Positions 50,992-60,736 are shown, counted from the stretch's first letter. The stretch: 64,000 nucleotides of DNA from Indolivaga alginatilytica (GCF_003201355.1 NZ_QICL01000017.1:1-64000), one strand, 5' to 3'. A program made the numbers and translations. Notes: generated by a model not told the origin, from the letters alone.

Positions 50992-52446
50992 ATGGCAAAA
51001 GAAATATTAAACCTAAAACCGGAAAGTGTTTGGAAACATTTTTATGAGTTGACTCAGATACCTCGTCCAACAGGACATACAAAAGCTGTAGAGAAATATG
51101 TAGTTGATTTTGCAAAATCGCTCAATATAGATGTTAAGCAAGATAAAGTGGGTAATGTACTTGTTACAAAACCGGCTTCGAAAGGTATGGAGAATGCTCC
51201 TACCGTAATTTTGCAGGCACACTTAGATATGGTTCCTCAAAAGAACTCGGATGTAAAACACGATTTTTTGAAAGATCCGATTGATGCATACATTGCAGGA
51301 GATAAGGTGAAAGCACGCTCTACTACTTTAGGTGCGGACAATGGCATAGGAGCTGCTGCTATTTTAGCCATTCTGGAGGACAACAGCCTTAAGCATGGTA
51401 AAATAGAAGGACTGTTTACTATTGATGAGGAAGAAGGCATGGTAGGTGCTTTTGGTCTTGAATCGGGATTCTTAACAGGTAGTATTCTTTTGAATCTGGA
51501 TACGGAAGAAGAAGGAGAACTTTGTGTAGGTTGTGCAGGAGGTATTGATGAAAATGTATCCTGGCAATTTAAAGAAGTGGAAGTTCCTGCAGGTGATGTT
51601 GCTCTGAAAATAAGCCTTACAGGACTTAGAGGCGGACACTCGGGTGGAGAGATTCATTTAGGTCGTGGTAATGCCAATAAATTGATGTTCCGTTTCCTTA
51701 AACAAGCTGTAGCCGAAGTAGAAGCTCGTTTGTCATTCATTGACGGAGGTTCGCTTCGTAATGCAATACCTAGAGAAGCATTCGCGATAGTGACAGTTCC
51801 TGCTGAGAATGTAGATGACTTGTTAGATTTAGTAGACGAATATCAAGAAATCTATAGCGAAGAGTATAAAAGTATTGAGGATAAACTGTCTCTTAAAGCT
51901 GAGAAAACCGATTTACCAAAATCATTGATTCCGGAAGAAATCCAAGATGATCTTATTAATGCTGTTGAAGCATGTCCAAATGGTGTTATCAGTATGTTAC
52001 AGGATTTCCCGGGTATTGTAGAATCATCTACAAACATAGCTTCTGTAAAATCGAGTGAAGGTTTGGTAGAGATAAAATTCCTTACACGTAGTTCTTCCGA
52101 AACAAAAAAATATGCACTTGATTCAAGTATAAATAGCTTATTCTCTTTGGCTGATGCCAAAGTAGAGGCTGTAAATGCTTATCCGGGCTGGCAGCCAAAT
52201 GCAAATTCTGCAGCTTTGGAGGTAATGAAAGATATATATATCAGAAAATTTGGCAAAGATCCTGTTGTGCAGGTTGTGCATGCAGGTCTGGAATGTGGTA
52301 TCATTCTTGATAGCACTCCCGGCTTGGATATAGTATCTTTTGGTCCTACTATTATGAATCCTCATTCTCCTGACGAATTAGTGGAGATAGATACTGTAGA
52401 AAGATTCTATGATTATCTGATAACTATTCTTGAAGAATTGAAATAA
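50992..52446 (+). CDS. pepD: aminoacyl-histidine dipeptidase (beta-Ala-His dipeptidase)
   Basis: 484 residues, usual length. PepD is a cytoplasmic dinuclear zinc peptidase of the M20 family that hydrolyses dipeptides such as carnosine and Xaa-His. Metal-site residues: LQAHLDMVPQ, TLGADNGIGAAA, GLFTIDEEEGMVGA, ILLNLDTEEEGEL, GLRGGHSGG and HAGLECG. The dimerisation domain lies between the two halves. Short spacer (13 bases) from the secreted hypothetical gene. Confidence 0.96.
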   Translation: MAKEILNLKPESVWKHFYELTQIPRPTGHTKAVEKYVVDFAKSLNIDVKQDKVGNVLVTKPASKGMENAPTVILQAHLDMVPQKNSDVKHDFLKDPIDAYIAGDKVKARSTTLGADNGIGAAAILAILEDNSLKHGKIEGLFTIDEEEGMVGAFGLESGFLTGSILLNLDTEEEGELCVGCAGGIDENVSWQFKEVEVPAGDVALKISLTGLRGGHSGGEIHLGRGNANKLMFRFLKQAVAEVEARLSFIDGGSLRNAIPREAFAIVTVPAENVDDLLDLVDEYQEIYSEEYKSIEDKLSLKAEKTDLPKSLIPEEIQDDLINAVEACPNGVISMLQDFPGIVESSTNIASVKSSEGLVEIKFLTRSSSETKKYALDSSINSLFSLADAKVEAVNAYPGWQPNANSAALEVMKDIYIRKFGKDPVVQVVHAGLECGIILDSTPGLDIVSFGPTIMNPHSPDELVEIDTVERFYDYLITILEELK

Positions 52447-52465
52447 AGCTTTATAATAAAAACTC

Positions 52466-52497
52466 ATGCCCTGTATACTGATTGGTTTACAGGGCAT
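52466..52497 (+). terminator. pepD terminator
   Basis: ATGCCCTGTA and TACAGGGCAT form a 10-base stem with a 12-base loop, then TTTTTATT; convergent with the hypothetical gene that follows. Confidence 0.8.
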
Positions 52498-52502
52498 TTT
52501 TA

Positions 52503-53390
52503 TTAATCCGGTTTTACGTTGACAAAACTATCTTTAGAAATCATAATACCGAACTCTTCAACTGTTTTCCATAACTTTATCTGGTTGAATTGTTTTGAAA
52601 TTTTATCAGAATCGATTAAACTTATAATCATAAGATCGGGTATCTCAGATTCAAACGGTTTAAAATAATCTTTAAATTTATCTATGACAGAGTTATAAGG
52701 AACCAATCCGGACTCCTCTACTTTTTTGAATAACTTTCTATACTTCTTGACGATCATAACATAATCAACAGGTGGTATAATTATGGGTAGATGTTCTGGC
52801 CATATTGTAAATGTATAGATAATGTTGTTCAATTTGTTTTTAATAAAAAAAATACCACAAACAAATACATCTTCCGTTAGACTTTCTTGCAAATGTTCTC
52901 TTTGGTACATGTACTTCCATGCATAATTCGATTCTTCCAGAGGGAAATATTGGAGGTCACAATCCATGTAATTAACTAAACTAAACTGATTGTTCTGCTC
53001 TACCCATTGATTCTGTAAATGATTCTTATCAAATTGGTAAGGAGTATTTATTTCTGAATCTTCTTGAGGATTGAAAATGTATATATCTAAGTCAATCATA
53101 AGTTTATCAATCAGAGGGAAAATCTCAAGACCGAAATATGACGGACGTAAATAATTGATGTAGAGAGTGAAATTCAGAGAGATGAAATCTTCAAAAATAG
53201 GAAAGTCTTCTAAATCCTCTTCTTCTATTTTTTCTATTATAAAATACACTCCGGTCTTTTCATTTGAATAATACCATTGGTGTGAATATTCACTGATATT
53301 GAATGGTAAATTATCATTCAGATAGTCTGTAATGTTCTGTTGTGTTATTTCACTCTCTTTACGCTTATATAGATATAGATCGAAACTCAT
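52503..53390 (-). CDS. hypothetical protein
   Basis: 295 residues, acidic, cytoplasmic (no signal or membrane helix). It starts MSFDLYLYKRKESEITQQ and is rich in Tyr, Phe, Asp and Glu, with no motif I recognise. The tone of the N-terminus resembles immunity or antitoxin-type proteins, but nothing near it suggests a toxin, so I make no assignment. It is a single-gene minus-strand unit converging on pepD. Confidence 0.6.
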   Translation of the reverse strand: MSFDLYLYKRKESEITQQNITDYLNDNLPFNISEYSHQWYYSNEKTGVYFIIEKIEEEDLEDFPIFEDFISLNFTLYINYLRPSYFGLEIFPLIDKLMIDLDIYIFNPQEDSEINTPYQFDKNHLQNQWVEQNNQFSLVNYMDCDLQYFPLEESNYAWKYMYQREHLQESLTEDVFVCGIFFIKNKLNNIIYTFTIWPEHLPIIIPPVDYVMIVKKYRKLFKKVEESGLVPYNSVIDKFKDYFKPFESEIPDLMIISLIDSDKISKQFNQIKLWKTVEEFGIMISKDSFVNVKPD

Positions 53391-53503
53391 AATTATTAGT
53401 TTTAGGTAGGTATAGGCAAATATAAAGGATTATTTTTTATAATTATTTAACTCGTCTTTTTATTTTAGAGTTTTAATATTAAGGTAATTAGATCAACGTT
53501 TGG

Positions 53504-53511
53504 TAGCTTTG
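53504..53511 (+). promoter_or_regulatory. -7 box before the EEP-family gene
   Basis: TAGCTTTG matches TAnnTTTG 37 bases before the ATG at 53548. No good -33 TTTG was found. Confidence 0.4.
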
Positions 53512-53547
53512 TTCTTTATTATGATCATACCTTAAATCAATTGTATT

Positions 53548-54609
53548 ATGAAAAAGTTTATTTATTTATTCTGTATTTCTTTTCTTCTTTTGAGTTGTGG
53601 AGGAAAAACGAATAAGACAGATGCTGTTTCGGATGTTGAAACATTCAAAGTTCTTCAATTTAATATTTGGCAGGAAGGGACTGTAGTACCTGATGGCTAC
53701 AAGGCTATTGTTCAGCAAATACTGGATTCAAAAGCCGATTTTGTAACATTGAGCGAAGTCCGAAATTACAAAGACACTCGTTTTTGCGACAGGATTGTCC
53801 AATCACTAAAAGATAGCGGACAAGTTTTCTATTCATTCTACAGTTACGATTCGGGTATTCTTTCCCGTTATCCTATTATAGATTCAACCACTGTATACCC
53901 TTGTGTTGATGATCATGGGAGTGCTTACAGGGCACTCATAGATATGAACGGACAGGAAGTTGCTCTTTATACAACCCATCTCGATTACCTCAATTGTACT
54001 TATTATGACGTAAAAGGTTATGATGGCTCTACGTGGAAAAAGCGTCCGCCCATGCTTGATGTCGATTCAATTTTGACAAACAATACCTTGTCTTTGAGAG
54101 ATGATGGAATGAAAGCCATACTTGCGAAAGCAAAAGAGGATAGAGATAAAAACCGTATTGTGATTATAGGTGGAGATTTTAATGAACCGTCTCATCTGGA
54201 TTGGACGGAAAAAACCAAAGATATGTTTTCCCGTCATGGTATGATTGTGCCGTGGACTGTAAGCATTTTACTTACTGATGAGGGATATATTGATGCATAC
54301 CGTAAAGCATATCCCGATCCCGTGACTCATCCGGGTATAACTTTTCCTGCGGATAATCCTCTGATGGATATAAATAAATTGACTTGGACACCTGACGAAG
54401 ATGAGCGGGAGCGTATCGATTTTATATATTATGCACCTTTTGATGGATTGGAGTTGACCAACGCAGTGATTTGGGGACCTGATGGTTCTATAGCATATAG
54501 TAAAAGAGTAAAGGACAATACACAAGATTCTTTTGAAATAGGTAAAGGTATTTGGCCTACCGACCATAAGGCTGTATTGGCTACGTTTACTTTGAATAAA
54601 GTAAAGTAA
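53548..54609 (+). CDS. secreted lipoprotein, endonuclease/exonuclease/phosphatase family
   Basis: 353 residues. The lipobox is LLLSC (Cys about 17). The EEP-fold residues are visible: KVLQFNIWQEG, TLSEVRNYKD (metal-binding Glu), YTTHLDY, GGDFNEPSHLDW (Asp-x-Asn) and C-terminal WPTDHKAVLATF (Asp-His). The domain hydrolyses phosphodiesters, such as extracellular DNA or a lipid or sugar phosphate. Anchored to the outer membrane or facing the periplasm, it may serve phosphate or nucleic-acid scavenging. Confidence 0.85.
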   Translation: MKKFIYLFCISFLLLSCGGKTNKTDAVSDVETFKVLQFNIWQEGTVVPDGYKAIVQQILDSKADFVTLSEVRNYKDTRFCDRIVQSLKDSGQVFYSFYSYDSGILSRYPIIDSTTVYPCVDDHGSAYRALIDMNGQEVALYTTHLDYLNCTYYDVKGYDGSTWKKRPPMLDVDSILTNNTLSLRDDGMKAILAKAKEDRDKNRIVIIGGDFNEPSHLDWTEKTKDMFSRHGMIVPWTVSILLTDEGYIDAYRKAYPDPVTHPGITFPADNPLMDINKLTWTPDEDERERIDFIYYAPFDGLELTNAVIWGPDGSIAYSKRVKDNTQDSFEIGKGIWPTDHKAVLATFTLNKVK

Positions 54610-54640
54610 TATTTCAGTGTAGAGCTTTATTTATCTAAAA

Positions 54641-54677
54641 TGAGAAAGGCACAGGTAATTCACCTGTGCCTTTCTCA
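54641..54677. terminator. bidirectional terminator between convergent genes
   Basis: Perfect 16-base arms TGAGAAAGGCACAGGT (54641-54656) and ACCTGTGCCTTTCTCA (54662-54677) with a 5-base loop AATTC. It ends both the EEP-family gene and the first paralogue gene. Confidence 0.9.
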
Positions 54678-54696
54678 TATACATGGGTTGTGATGG

Positions 54697-55776
54697 TTAT
54701 GCTTTTCGCGTTACAGACATAAATATTGTTTTACTGTAATTGTTTTGGGCATCTGTTTGCATCGCCCACCATTTCATTTCGTACCAACGCCATACTCCCG
54801 GACTAACTTGTACCTGTACATTAGAGGTTATGACCTCAGCATAAACAGTTGTCCAATAAACAGTATTATCAATATCAACCTGAATAAAACCACCGGTTGT
54901 AATAGTTTGGTTGAGTGCGGTACGGTTCTGATTTACCTCTGTTGCAAATGTTTGTAAACTAATTAGTTGTGGTTGGGATGAGACATTATAGATACGAGGG
55001 AAGTAAAAGGTTGGATCGTAGTATGCCAAATCCATCCTTAAGCCGTCGATAACGGGCAATTGATCGGGAAACTGGCTGGATAAAAGAATTTGACTATTAC
55101 CTGCGAAACCGGTTGTATTAAATATGCCTGAGAATGTGATAAAGCTTCCGATCTCTAATACCAAGCTGCCACTTACACCTGCAGTGCAAGTATTGCCTAG
55201 TACATTGATGTTAAAATAAGCGGTTGCGGGAGAGTCGAGCAGTGGAGTTCCAGATAAAGTATATCTCAATACGCCATTACCTTGTTGCAGTATTCCCGCT
55301 TGTAAAGTTGCAGTGAGACCCGTGTTGCCTGTTGAGGCAATAGCTGTTCCTGCGGGATAAGATGCACCATTACCACCCACATAAGGTATTTCCATAATTC
55401 CTTCATAAGGCACTCCTGCCTTAAAAATAGAAGGAGTCATGCTAGCTCCTGTACATTGTATGCCCGACACACCCGGAGCTTGTATATCTTCGGATTGCAG
55501 TTTGACCCACATGGTGCCATCCCAACTCATGTAGCCTGTTATTTTGAAGTCACCCAGACCTGTATTGTAGATTGTCAATCCTGTGGATGGATTGGGTATC
55601 GTTATTTTATCCGTATTCGAATTTAGTGCTATACGGGGAAAAATAACTCCTTTGTTACTACTCTTAACCTCGAGCATTGCCGAAGGGGAAATTTCGTGTG
55701 TACCAATACCTACTTGTGCATACATCAGCCCTATGCATACTTGTAATAATATCAATGTTAAGATTTTCTTATTCAT
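54697..55776 (-). CDS. secreted paralogue protein 1 (distal)
   Basis: 359 residues, one of three tandem paralogues. A signal peptide (MNKKILTLILLQVCIGLMYA) leads to the block VGIGTHEISPSAMLEVKSSN and KGVIFPRIALNSNTDK, an N-terminal segment common in Bacteroidota surface proteins and phage-tail-fibre-like repeats. The middle has IQCTGASMTPSIFKAGVPYEG and GGNGASYPAGTAIASTGNTG; two Cys can form a disulfide. The C-terminus is WRWYEMKWWAMQTDAQNN with IFMSVTRKA. Function unknown; secretion is supported and surface exposure is inferred. Confidence 0.8.
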   Translation of the reverse strand: MNKKILTLILLQVCIGLMYAQVGIGTHEISPSAMLEVKSSNKGVIFPRIALNSNTDKITIPNPSTGLTIYNTGLGDFKITGYMSWDGTMWVKLQSEDIQAPGVSGIQCTGASMTPSIFKAGVPYEGIMEIPYVGGNGASYPAGTAIASTGNTGLTATLQAGILQQGNGVLRYTLSGTPLLDSPATAYFNINVLGNTCTAGVSGSLVLEIGSFITFSGIFNTTGFAGNSQILLSSQFPDQLPVIDGLRMDLAYYDPTFYFPRIYNVSSQPQLISLQTFATEVNQNRTALNQTITTGGFIQVDIDNTVYWTTVYAEVITSNVQVQVSPGVWRWYEMKWWAMQTDAQNNYSKTIFMSVTRKA

Positions 55777-55793
55777 TTGTATATTTTCTTGTT

Positions 55794-55822
55794 AAGGTCT
55801 CAGGTCTGTTTATTATTTTCGA
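55794..55822 (+). repeat. degenerate palindrome between paralogues 1 and 2
   Basis: TTAAGGTCTCAGGTCTGTTTATTATTTTC on the plus strand (only the first 20 bases matter here: the left arm matches the family, the right arm reads GGTC instead of GACC). It is not fused to a stop codon. Confidence 0.35.
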
Positions 55823-55842
55823 TTTAGTTTAGGATCAGTTTA

Positions 55843-56907
55843 TTAAGCTTTTCTTATAACCGACATGAAAATTACTTTTTCCGTGCCAATTTGCATCGCC
55901 CACCATTTCATCTCATACCATCGCCACACACCCGAAACAATCTGTACCTGTACATTGGCAGTTATTACTTCTGCCGCAGATGTGGTCCAATAAACTGCGT
56001 CATTATTATCAACCTGCATACTGGCTCCGGCTAAAACGGTCTGATTTAAATTGCTTCGGTATTCATTCACTTGAGTTGCAAATGATTGTAAGCTTATCAG
56101 TTGACTGGTCGAATTGGTGTTGATAATCCGAGGTCTGTAATACGTTGTTGTATTGTATTCCAAGTCCATTCTTAAACCATCGATAACAGGCAGACCTGTT
56201 TTTAGAGATGACAGCAATGTCTTATCGGCTATACCCGTAGCAGGTATCGAGGTGATAAAAGTTAAAGATAACCCCACACCTAAGGTTACACCGCTTACGG
56301 CTGCACTACAACTATGCCCCAGAAAATTGATGTTGAACATGGCGGGTACCGGTGAGTCGTACAAAGGTGTTCCTGTTAATGTAAAGGTAAGTTCACCGGA
56401 GCCATATTGAAGTGTTCCTGCTTGCAAAGTTGCCGTTAGCCCGGTATTGTATCCGTTTGAAATTATTGGGCTGCCTGCAAGATAACTTCCGCCATTTCCA
56501 CCTGAGTAGGGAACGGTCATAGTTCCGTTATAAGGTACTCCCGCTTTAAAAAGAGCAGGACTCATTTTTGCATTTTCGCATTGTAAATTTGATATAGCAG
56601 GAGAAGCGGTAGCTGTGAGGTTGATTTTCTTCCAGCTTGTTCCGTCCCAGCAAACAAGCCCTTGATATTTCAAACCACCTGTTCCTGTATTGTATACTAA
56701 AAGCCCTTCCTGCGGATTAGCTACGGTTACCTGATCTTTATCTGATAATAATGCAACTTTGGGAAATAAAACCCCTTGATTGGTACTACTTATATCAAGT
56801 ATACTCGAATGGTCGGGGGTTTCGGTTCCGATTCCTATTTGGGCATATATCAGGTTCGTGGATAAGCAAAGGCTGAAAAAAAATAAAAATAAGATTCTTT
56901 TTTTCAT
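55843..56907 (-). CDS. secreted paralogue protein 2 (middle)
   Basis: 354 residues from the ATG at 56907; the longer frame to 56982 would overlap paralogue 3 and lacks a signal peptide at its N-terminus. MKKRILFLFFFSLCLSTNLI is the signal peptide. It shares with the others the VGIGT-like block, KGVLFPKVALLSD, IPYSGGNGGSYLAG-type repeats and the C-terminus WRWYEMKWWAMQ with FMSVIRKA. Eleven bases separate it from paralogue 3 and 66 from paralogue 1, so the three are probably one transcript. Confidence 0.8.
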   Translation of the reverse strand: MKKRILFLFFFSLCLSTNLIYAQIGIGTETPDHSSILDISSTNQGVLFPKVALLSDKDQVTVANPQEGLLVYNTGTGGLKYQGLVCWDGTSWKKINLTATASPAISNLQCENAKMSPALFKAGVPYNGTMTVPYSGGNGGSYLAGSPIISNGYNTGLTATLQAGTLQYGSGELTFTLTGTPLYDSPVPAMFNINFLGHSCSAAVSGVTLGVGLSLTFITSIPATGIADKTLLSSLKTGLPVIDGLRMDLEYNTTTYYRPRIINTNSTSQLISLQSFATQVNEYRSNLNQTVLAGASMQVDNNDAVYWTTSAAEVITANVQVQIVSGVWRWYEMKWWAMQIGTEKVIFMSVIRKA

Positions 56908-56918
56908 GATTATATCTA

Positions 56919-58025
56919 TTATGATTTTCTTACCAGTGACATGAAAATTACTTTTACAGTATTTATTTCCATTGCCCACCATGTCATTTCATACCATCTC
57001 CATTCCGAGGGACCCACCCGTACTTGTAAATCTGTAATAGCAGTTGAAGATGTGGTAGAACTCCATGCTACAGGATATACAGGGTTAGTAGTCCTTGCAG
57101 TTGCATTGATATAATCCCAGTTTGTAGCTGTAACCTCTGATTTTGTATAGATAGTTCTATTTAAATTTGTAACATTCTGAAGCCCTACGACCGAAAATGT
57201 TTGGAAGCTTACAATTTTTTGCTCAGAACTTTCATTGTAAACTCTTGGATAATAATAGGTTGTTCCGTTGGAGATAAGATCCATTCTTAGGCCATCAACA
57301 GTTGGTAGCTGAGTAGGATAATAGTTTGATAAAAGAACTCCTGTTATATTTTGTGCCTGAGTTAAACTGGCTATAAATGATATTTGTTCGCCAACCGCTA
57401 TTTGCTTGCCTGTTAAGGAAACAGAGCAGTTAAAATTCAGTTCATTAATGTTAAATATAGCGGCAGTTGGAGAGGAAGCGGAAGGTGTACCCGTAATTCT
57501 GAATACTAATTGTCCGTTGCCGGTTGCTAATTCGCCTCTCTGAAGTGTTGCTGTTAGCCCTGTATTTCCGGTTGAAGCTATGGGTGTGCCTGTGTTGTAT
57601 CCTCCACCGTTACCTCCCGTATATGGAATAGTCATTGTACCCTCATAGGGAACACCTGCCGTAAATGTGGATGGTGTGAAATCAGCTCTATTACATAGCA
57701 GACCCGTGATAGAAGGGTTTACCACTGTTGAGAGTGTTAATTTTTGCCATTCAGCCCCGTTCCAATACACATATCCCGGTGTATCTAAACCGCCATTTCC
57801 GGTATTGTACACTAAAAGCCCTGTGGTGGGATTTAAAACAGTAGTTATATCTGTTTTTGATGCTAAGCTGATTTTTGGGAATAAAACTCCTTTGTCTGTA
57901 CTTTCAATCTGAAGTATAGCAGATGGATGAGGACTTATTGTACCAATCCCAACACCTTTTTGAGCATATGTGAAGTTTATCGCATGAATGCAAAAGAATA
58001 GTAAAATGAGTTTTTTACTGTTCAT
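56919..58025 (-). CDS. secreted paralogue protein 3 (first in the run)
   Basis: 368 residues, first gene of the tandem set. The signal peptide (MNSKKLILLFFCIHAINFTY) is followed by GVGIGTISPHPSAILQIEST, KGVLFPKISLASKTD, IPYTGGNGGGYNTGTPIAST and the C-terminus EWRWYEMTWWAMEINTVK with FMSLVRKS. One stretch before the C-terminus has an extra Thr/Asn-rich insert (VTATNWDYINATARTTNP) absent from the other two. Function unknown. Confidence 0.8.
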   Translation of the reverse strand: MNSKKLILLFFCIHAINFTYAQKGVGIGTISPHPSAILQIESTDKGVLFPKISLASKTDITTVLNPTTGLLVYNTGNGGLDTPGYVYWNGAEWQKLTLSTVVNPSITGLLCNRADFTPSTFTAGVPYEGTMTIPYTGGNGGGYNTGTPIASTGNTGLTATLQRGELATGNGQLVFRITGTPSASSPTAAIFNINELNFNCSVSLTGKQIAVGEQISFIASLTQAQNITGVLLSNYYPTQLPTVDGLRMDLISNGTTYYYPRVYNESSEQKIVSFQTFSVVGLQNVTNLNRTIYTKSEVTATNWDYINATARTTNPVYPVAWSSTTSSTAITDLQVRVGPSEWRWYEMTWWAMEINTVKVIFMSLVRKS

Positions 58026-58564
58026 GATTTGTTTTTTGTTAATTCAATACCCAATTTTTTGCAGCTATGATACAAATGTTGTCTTTTGTATTATAGCAGT
58101 TCTTCATCAATTATAACAAAAAGTAGAAAAAAAAGATTTACAGAATACAGAGAAAAGACAGGTAGGATATGATCTGAATATTCTTATGCTAAATGAGTAT
58201 ATTTATATCTGAAGACGTGATATAGGTATAGTCATAGTATAATTCGTATGTATATCTATAAATCGAATTTGTTATTATGCTACTTTTATTTGGTAAAGAT
58301 AGCTTTTAAAGGACGAGGAAATGTGGGATTAATTCGTTTTAAGGTTTTATGTACCAAATTAACAGTTGTAGTGTTTTTTATTTTAAGATTTGGAAATTAT
58401 TTATTTATCATATCTTATAAAACATAAAACAGCCTATCCTATTCTCTCCACCCAAAAATGGGTAAAGAAAGCACTTTAGGGCTATTTGGACTTAAATATA
58501 AAATATGTCGCCAGCATTCCTTTTATTTGTGTGATTGAAATTATTTATATAGGATACTTTTTTC
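58026..58564. other. long spacer, nothing supportable
   Basis: 539 bases of AT-rich DNA between the paralogue set and the dipeptidyl peptidase gene. No frame, RNA or convincing promoter was recognised; the only visible element is CCCAAAAATGGG near 58451. The paralogue promoter is probably in the first 100 bases but does not match the consensus exactly. Confidence 0.4.
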
Positions 58565-60736
58565 TTATAGCGATTCCAGGAAATTATCGAAGTAACGGGT
58601 AATATGCTCATGTAGGTGTACACGGTCGTGCCCCGTCATATTATGCCCATGCCCCGGGTAAATAAACAAATCGGGGTGGGTGCCATTTTTGATAGCTGAT
58701 TTCATAAATTGAAGATTATGTTGCAATACAACAGTAGGGTCTTCGTCTCCGTGAATAAGTAAAAGTCTGCCCTTCAAGTCTCCTGCACGATCGACCATAC
58801 TGGTTTTAGAATAGCCTTCAGGGTTCTCTTTAGGAGAGTCCATATAACGCTCTCCGTACATTATTTCATAATATTTCCAGTCTGTAACAGGACCTCCGGC
58901 TACACCCACTTTAAATGTTTCGGGATGGCGAAGCATTAGGTTTAAAGTCATAAATCCTCCATAGCTCCAGCCATGAACACCTATTCTGTCAGAGTCAACA
59001 TAAGGTAATGATTTAAGGAAATTGACTCCGGTCATTTGATCCTCAGTTTCTATTATTCCCAATTGGCGGTGTGTGATGTTTTCAAAATCTATTCCTCTGT
59101 TTGATGTTCCCCTGTTGTCGATTGTAAATACTACATATCCTTTTTCAGCCATATAAATATCCCATCCGCGGGCTTGTCCCATCCATGAATTATCTACCAG
59201 TTGTGAGTGAGGACCTCCATATACATATATCACGGTTGGATATTTCTTTGCAGGATCATAATTAAGCGGCTTTATCAAGCGATAATACAGATCGGTTTTA
59301 TCATCATTTGCTTTTATAAATCCTATCTCTATTTCGGGCATGTTTATTTTACTGTATGGGTCTTTGGCTTCGAAGAAAGTATAGCTTTTATTGGTTTTTG
59401 TTTCTGTAATGGAAACTTTTCCCGGATTATGTTGTGATGTGTAACGATCTGCAATATATTTTCCGGATGAACTTAACTGAGCAGAATGTGCTCCTTCCTC
59501 TTTCGACAATTGAGTTCTTTTTCCGTTTTTCAGATTGAGTTGATATATATGCTTCTCTATCGGAGATATTTCTGTTGAGATATAATAGAGGTTGTTTCCC
59601 GCTTCGTCGAAACCTAAAATTTCAATAATATCCCAGTTTCCGGTCGTTAGTTGTTTCTTTAGATTTCCATTTAGATCATATTGATACAAATGATTGTGCC
59701 CATCTTTCTTACTCTGCCATATAAAAGACTGGGGATCACTCTTTAGAAATAGTACCGGATTTTCGGGTTCCACATATTTCGGATGTGTTTCGGTGAATAA
59801 TGTAGCGTCCAGTTTTCCGGATGCTACTTCATATCGGTTCAATTTACAAGTATCTTGTCCTCTGTTTAATTCTGCCAGATAGATGTATTTTTCATCGGGG
59901 CTCCATGCAATATTTGTAAGGTATTTTTCTTTGGGTGTCCCTGTTTTTAAGAATACGGTTTGTTGTGTTTCGGGATTGAAAATTCCAACTGTTACATGAT
60001 GGCTTTTCATTCCTGCCATCGGGTACTTGATATTTTTTAATTCTGCGACCCGTTCCGAAATATTTACCAGAGGATAGTCGGTTACCATTGTTTCGTCCAT
60101 TCTGTAAAATGCAAGTTGTTTTCCTGAAGGAGACCAGAAGGTTCCTTTCTTTATACCAAATTCATTGCGATGAACCGACTGTCCGTTTACGATACCTTTG
60201 TCAGTATCGGTAGTAACAGCTACTTCCTGCCCGGATGGTGATATTATATATAGATTATTATCCTTAGTATAGGCAAAAGTTTTACTTTTCTCGGAAAAAT
60301 CCTGATTGGTTCCATCTTTAGACAAAGTATAATCAGTTATAACTTTATTCGATTCGAAATTATATAGATAAGTTTCATCTCCATTGGTGAGCATCACTAT
60401 CTTTTCGTCTGCATATGGGAAACTTACCGAAAGTAAAGATTTTATGGTTTTCTTATTACTGGCTTCCAAACCTGCATTAATAGTCTTTTTGTCAATTATC
60501 AAGTTGTCTGTTTGTTCTTTAGATTTTGCAACAGACAGTATGGAATCTCCTTTGATATATGTGAGGTTATCTCCCCACCATTGTAGCTTCTGGGGAAATG
60601 ATATTCTATATTTAGCGTACGAATTACCTCCCGGAATAAGATCTTCTAATCCGAGCTGAATGGATGTGTCTTGTGCCATTGAAATAAACGATGATAAAGT
60701 AAAAATAGAAAGGAAACAGGTTTTCAGGATCTTCAT
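58565..60736 (-). CDS. dipeptidyl peptidase IV (S9 family)
   Basis: 723 residues. The signal peptide ends near SSFISMAQD. The N-terminal ~480 residues are the DPP IV beta-propeller (MDETMVTDYPLVN, WSPDEKYIYLAELNRGQD); the C-terminal alpha/beta-hydrolase has the nucleophile GWSYGGFMTLNLML, the acid in HGDEDPTVVL and the histidine in GHGHNMTGHD. The family releases Xaa-Pro dipeptides from exported or extracellular peptides and is common in Bacteroidales. It is a monocistronic minus-strand gene; the precise S9 subfamily is not proved. Confidence 0.94.
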   Translation of the reverse strand: MKILKTCFLSIFTLSSFISMAQDTSIQLGLEDLIPGGNSYAKYRISFPQKLQWWGDNLTYIKGDSILSVAKSKEQTDNLIIDKKTINAGLEASNKKTIKSLLSVSFPYADEKIVMLTNGDETYLYNFESNKVITDYTLSKDGTNQDFSEKSKTFAYTKDNNLYIISPSGQEVAVTTDTDKGIVNGQSVHRNEFGIKKGTFWSPSGKQLAFYRMDETMVTDYPLVNISERVAELKNIKYPMAGMKSHHVTVGIFNPETQQTVFLKTGTPKEKYLTNIAWSPDEKYIYLAELNRGQDTCKLNRYEVASGKLDATLFTETHPKYVEPENPVLFLKSDPQSFIWQSKKDGHNHLYQYDLNGNLKKQLTTGNWDIIEILGFDEAGNNLYYISTEISPIEKHIYQLNLKNGKRTQLSKEEGAHSAQLSSSGKYIADRYTSQHNPGKVSITETKTNKSYTFFEAKDPYSKINMPEIEIGFIKANDDKTDLYYRLIKPLNYDPAKKYPTVIYVYGGPHSQLVDNSWMGQARGWDIYMAEKGYVVFTIDNRGTSNRGIDFENITHRQLGIIETEDQMTGVNFLKSLPYVDSDRIGVHGWSYGGFMTLNLMLRHPETFKVGVAGGPVTDWKYYEIMYGERYMDSPKENPEGYSKTSMVDRAGDLKGRLLLIHGDEDPTVVLQHNLQFMKSAIKNGTHPDLFIYPGHGHNMTGHDRVHLHEHITRYFDNFLESL

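Noticed and set aside
54697-58025. Phage tail-fibre genes
   Set aside because: The VGIGT...KGVLFP block is shared with tail-fibre-like proteins, but all three have signal peptides and no phage gene is nearby, so a secreted surface protein set is the better call.
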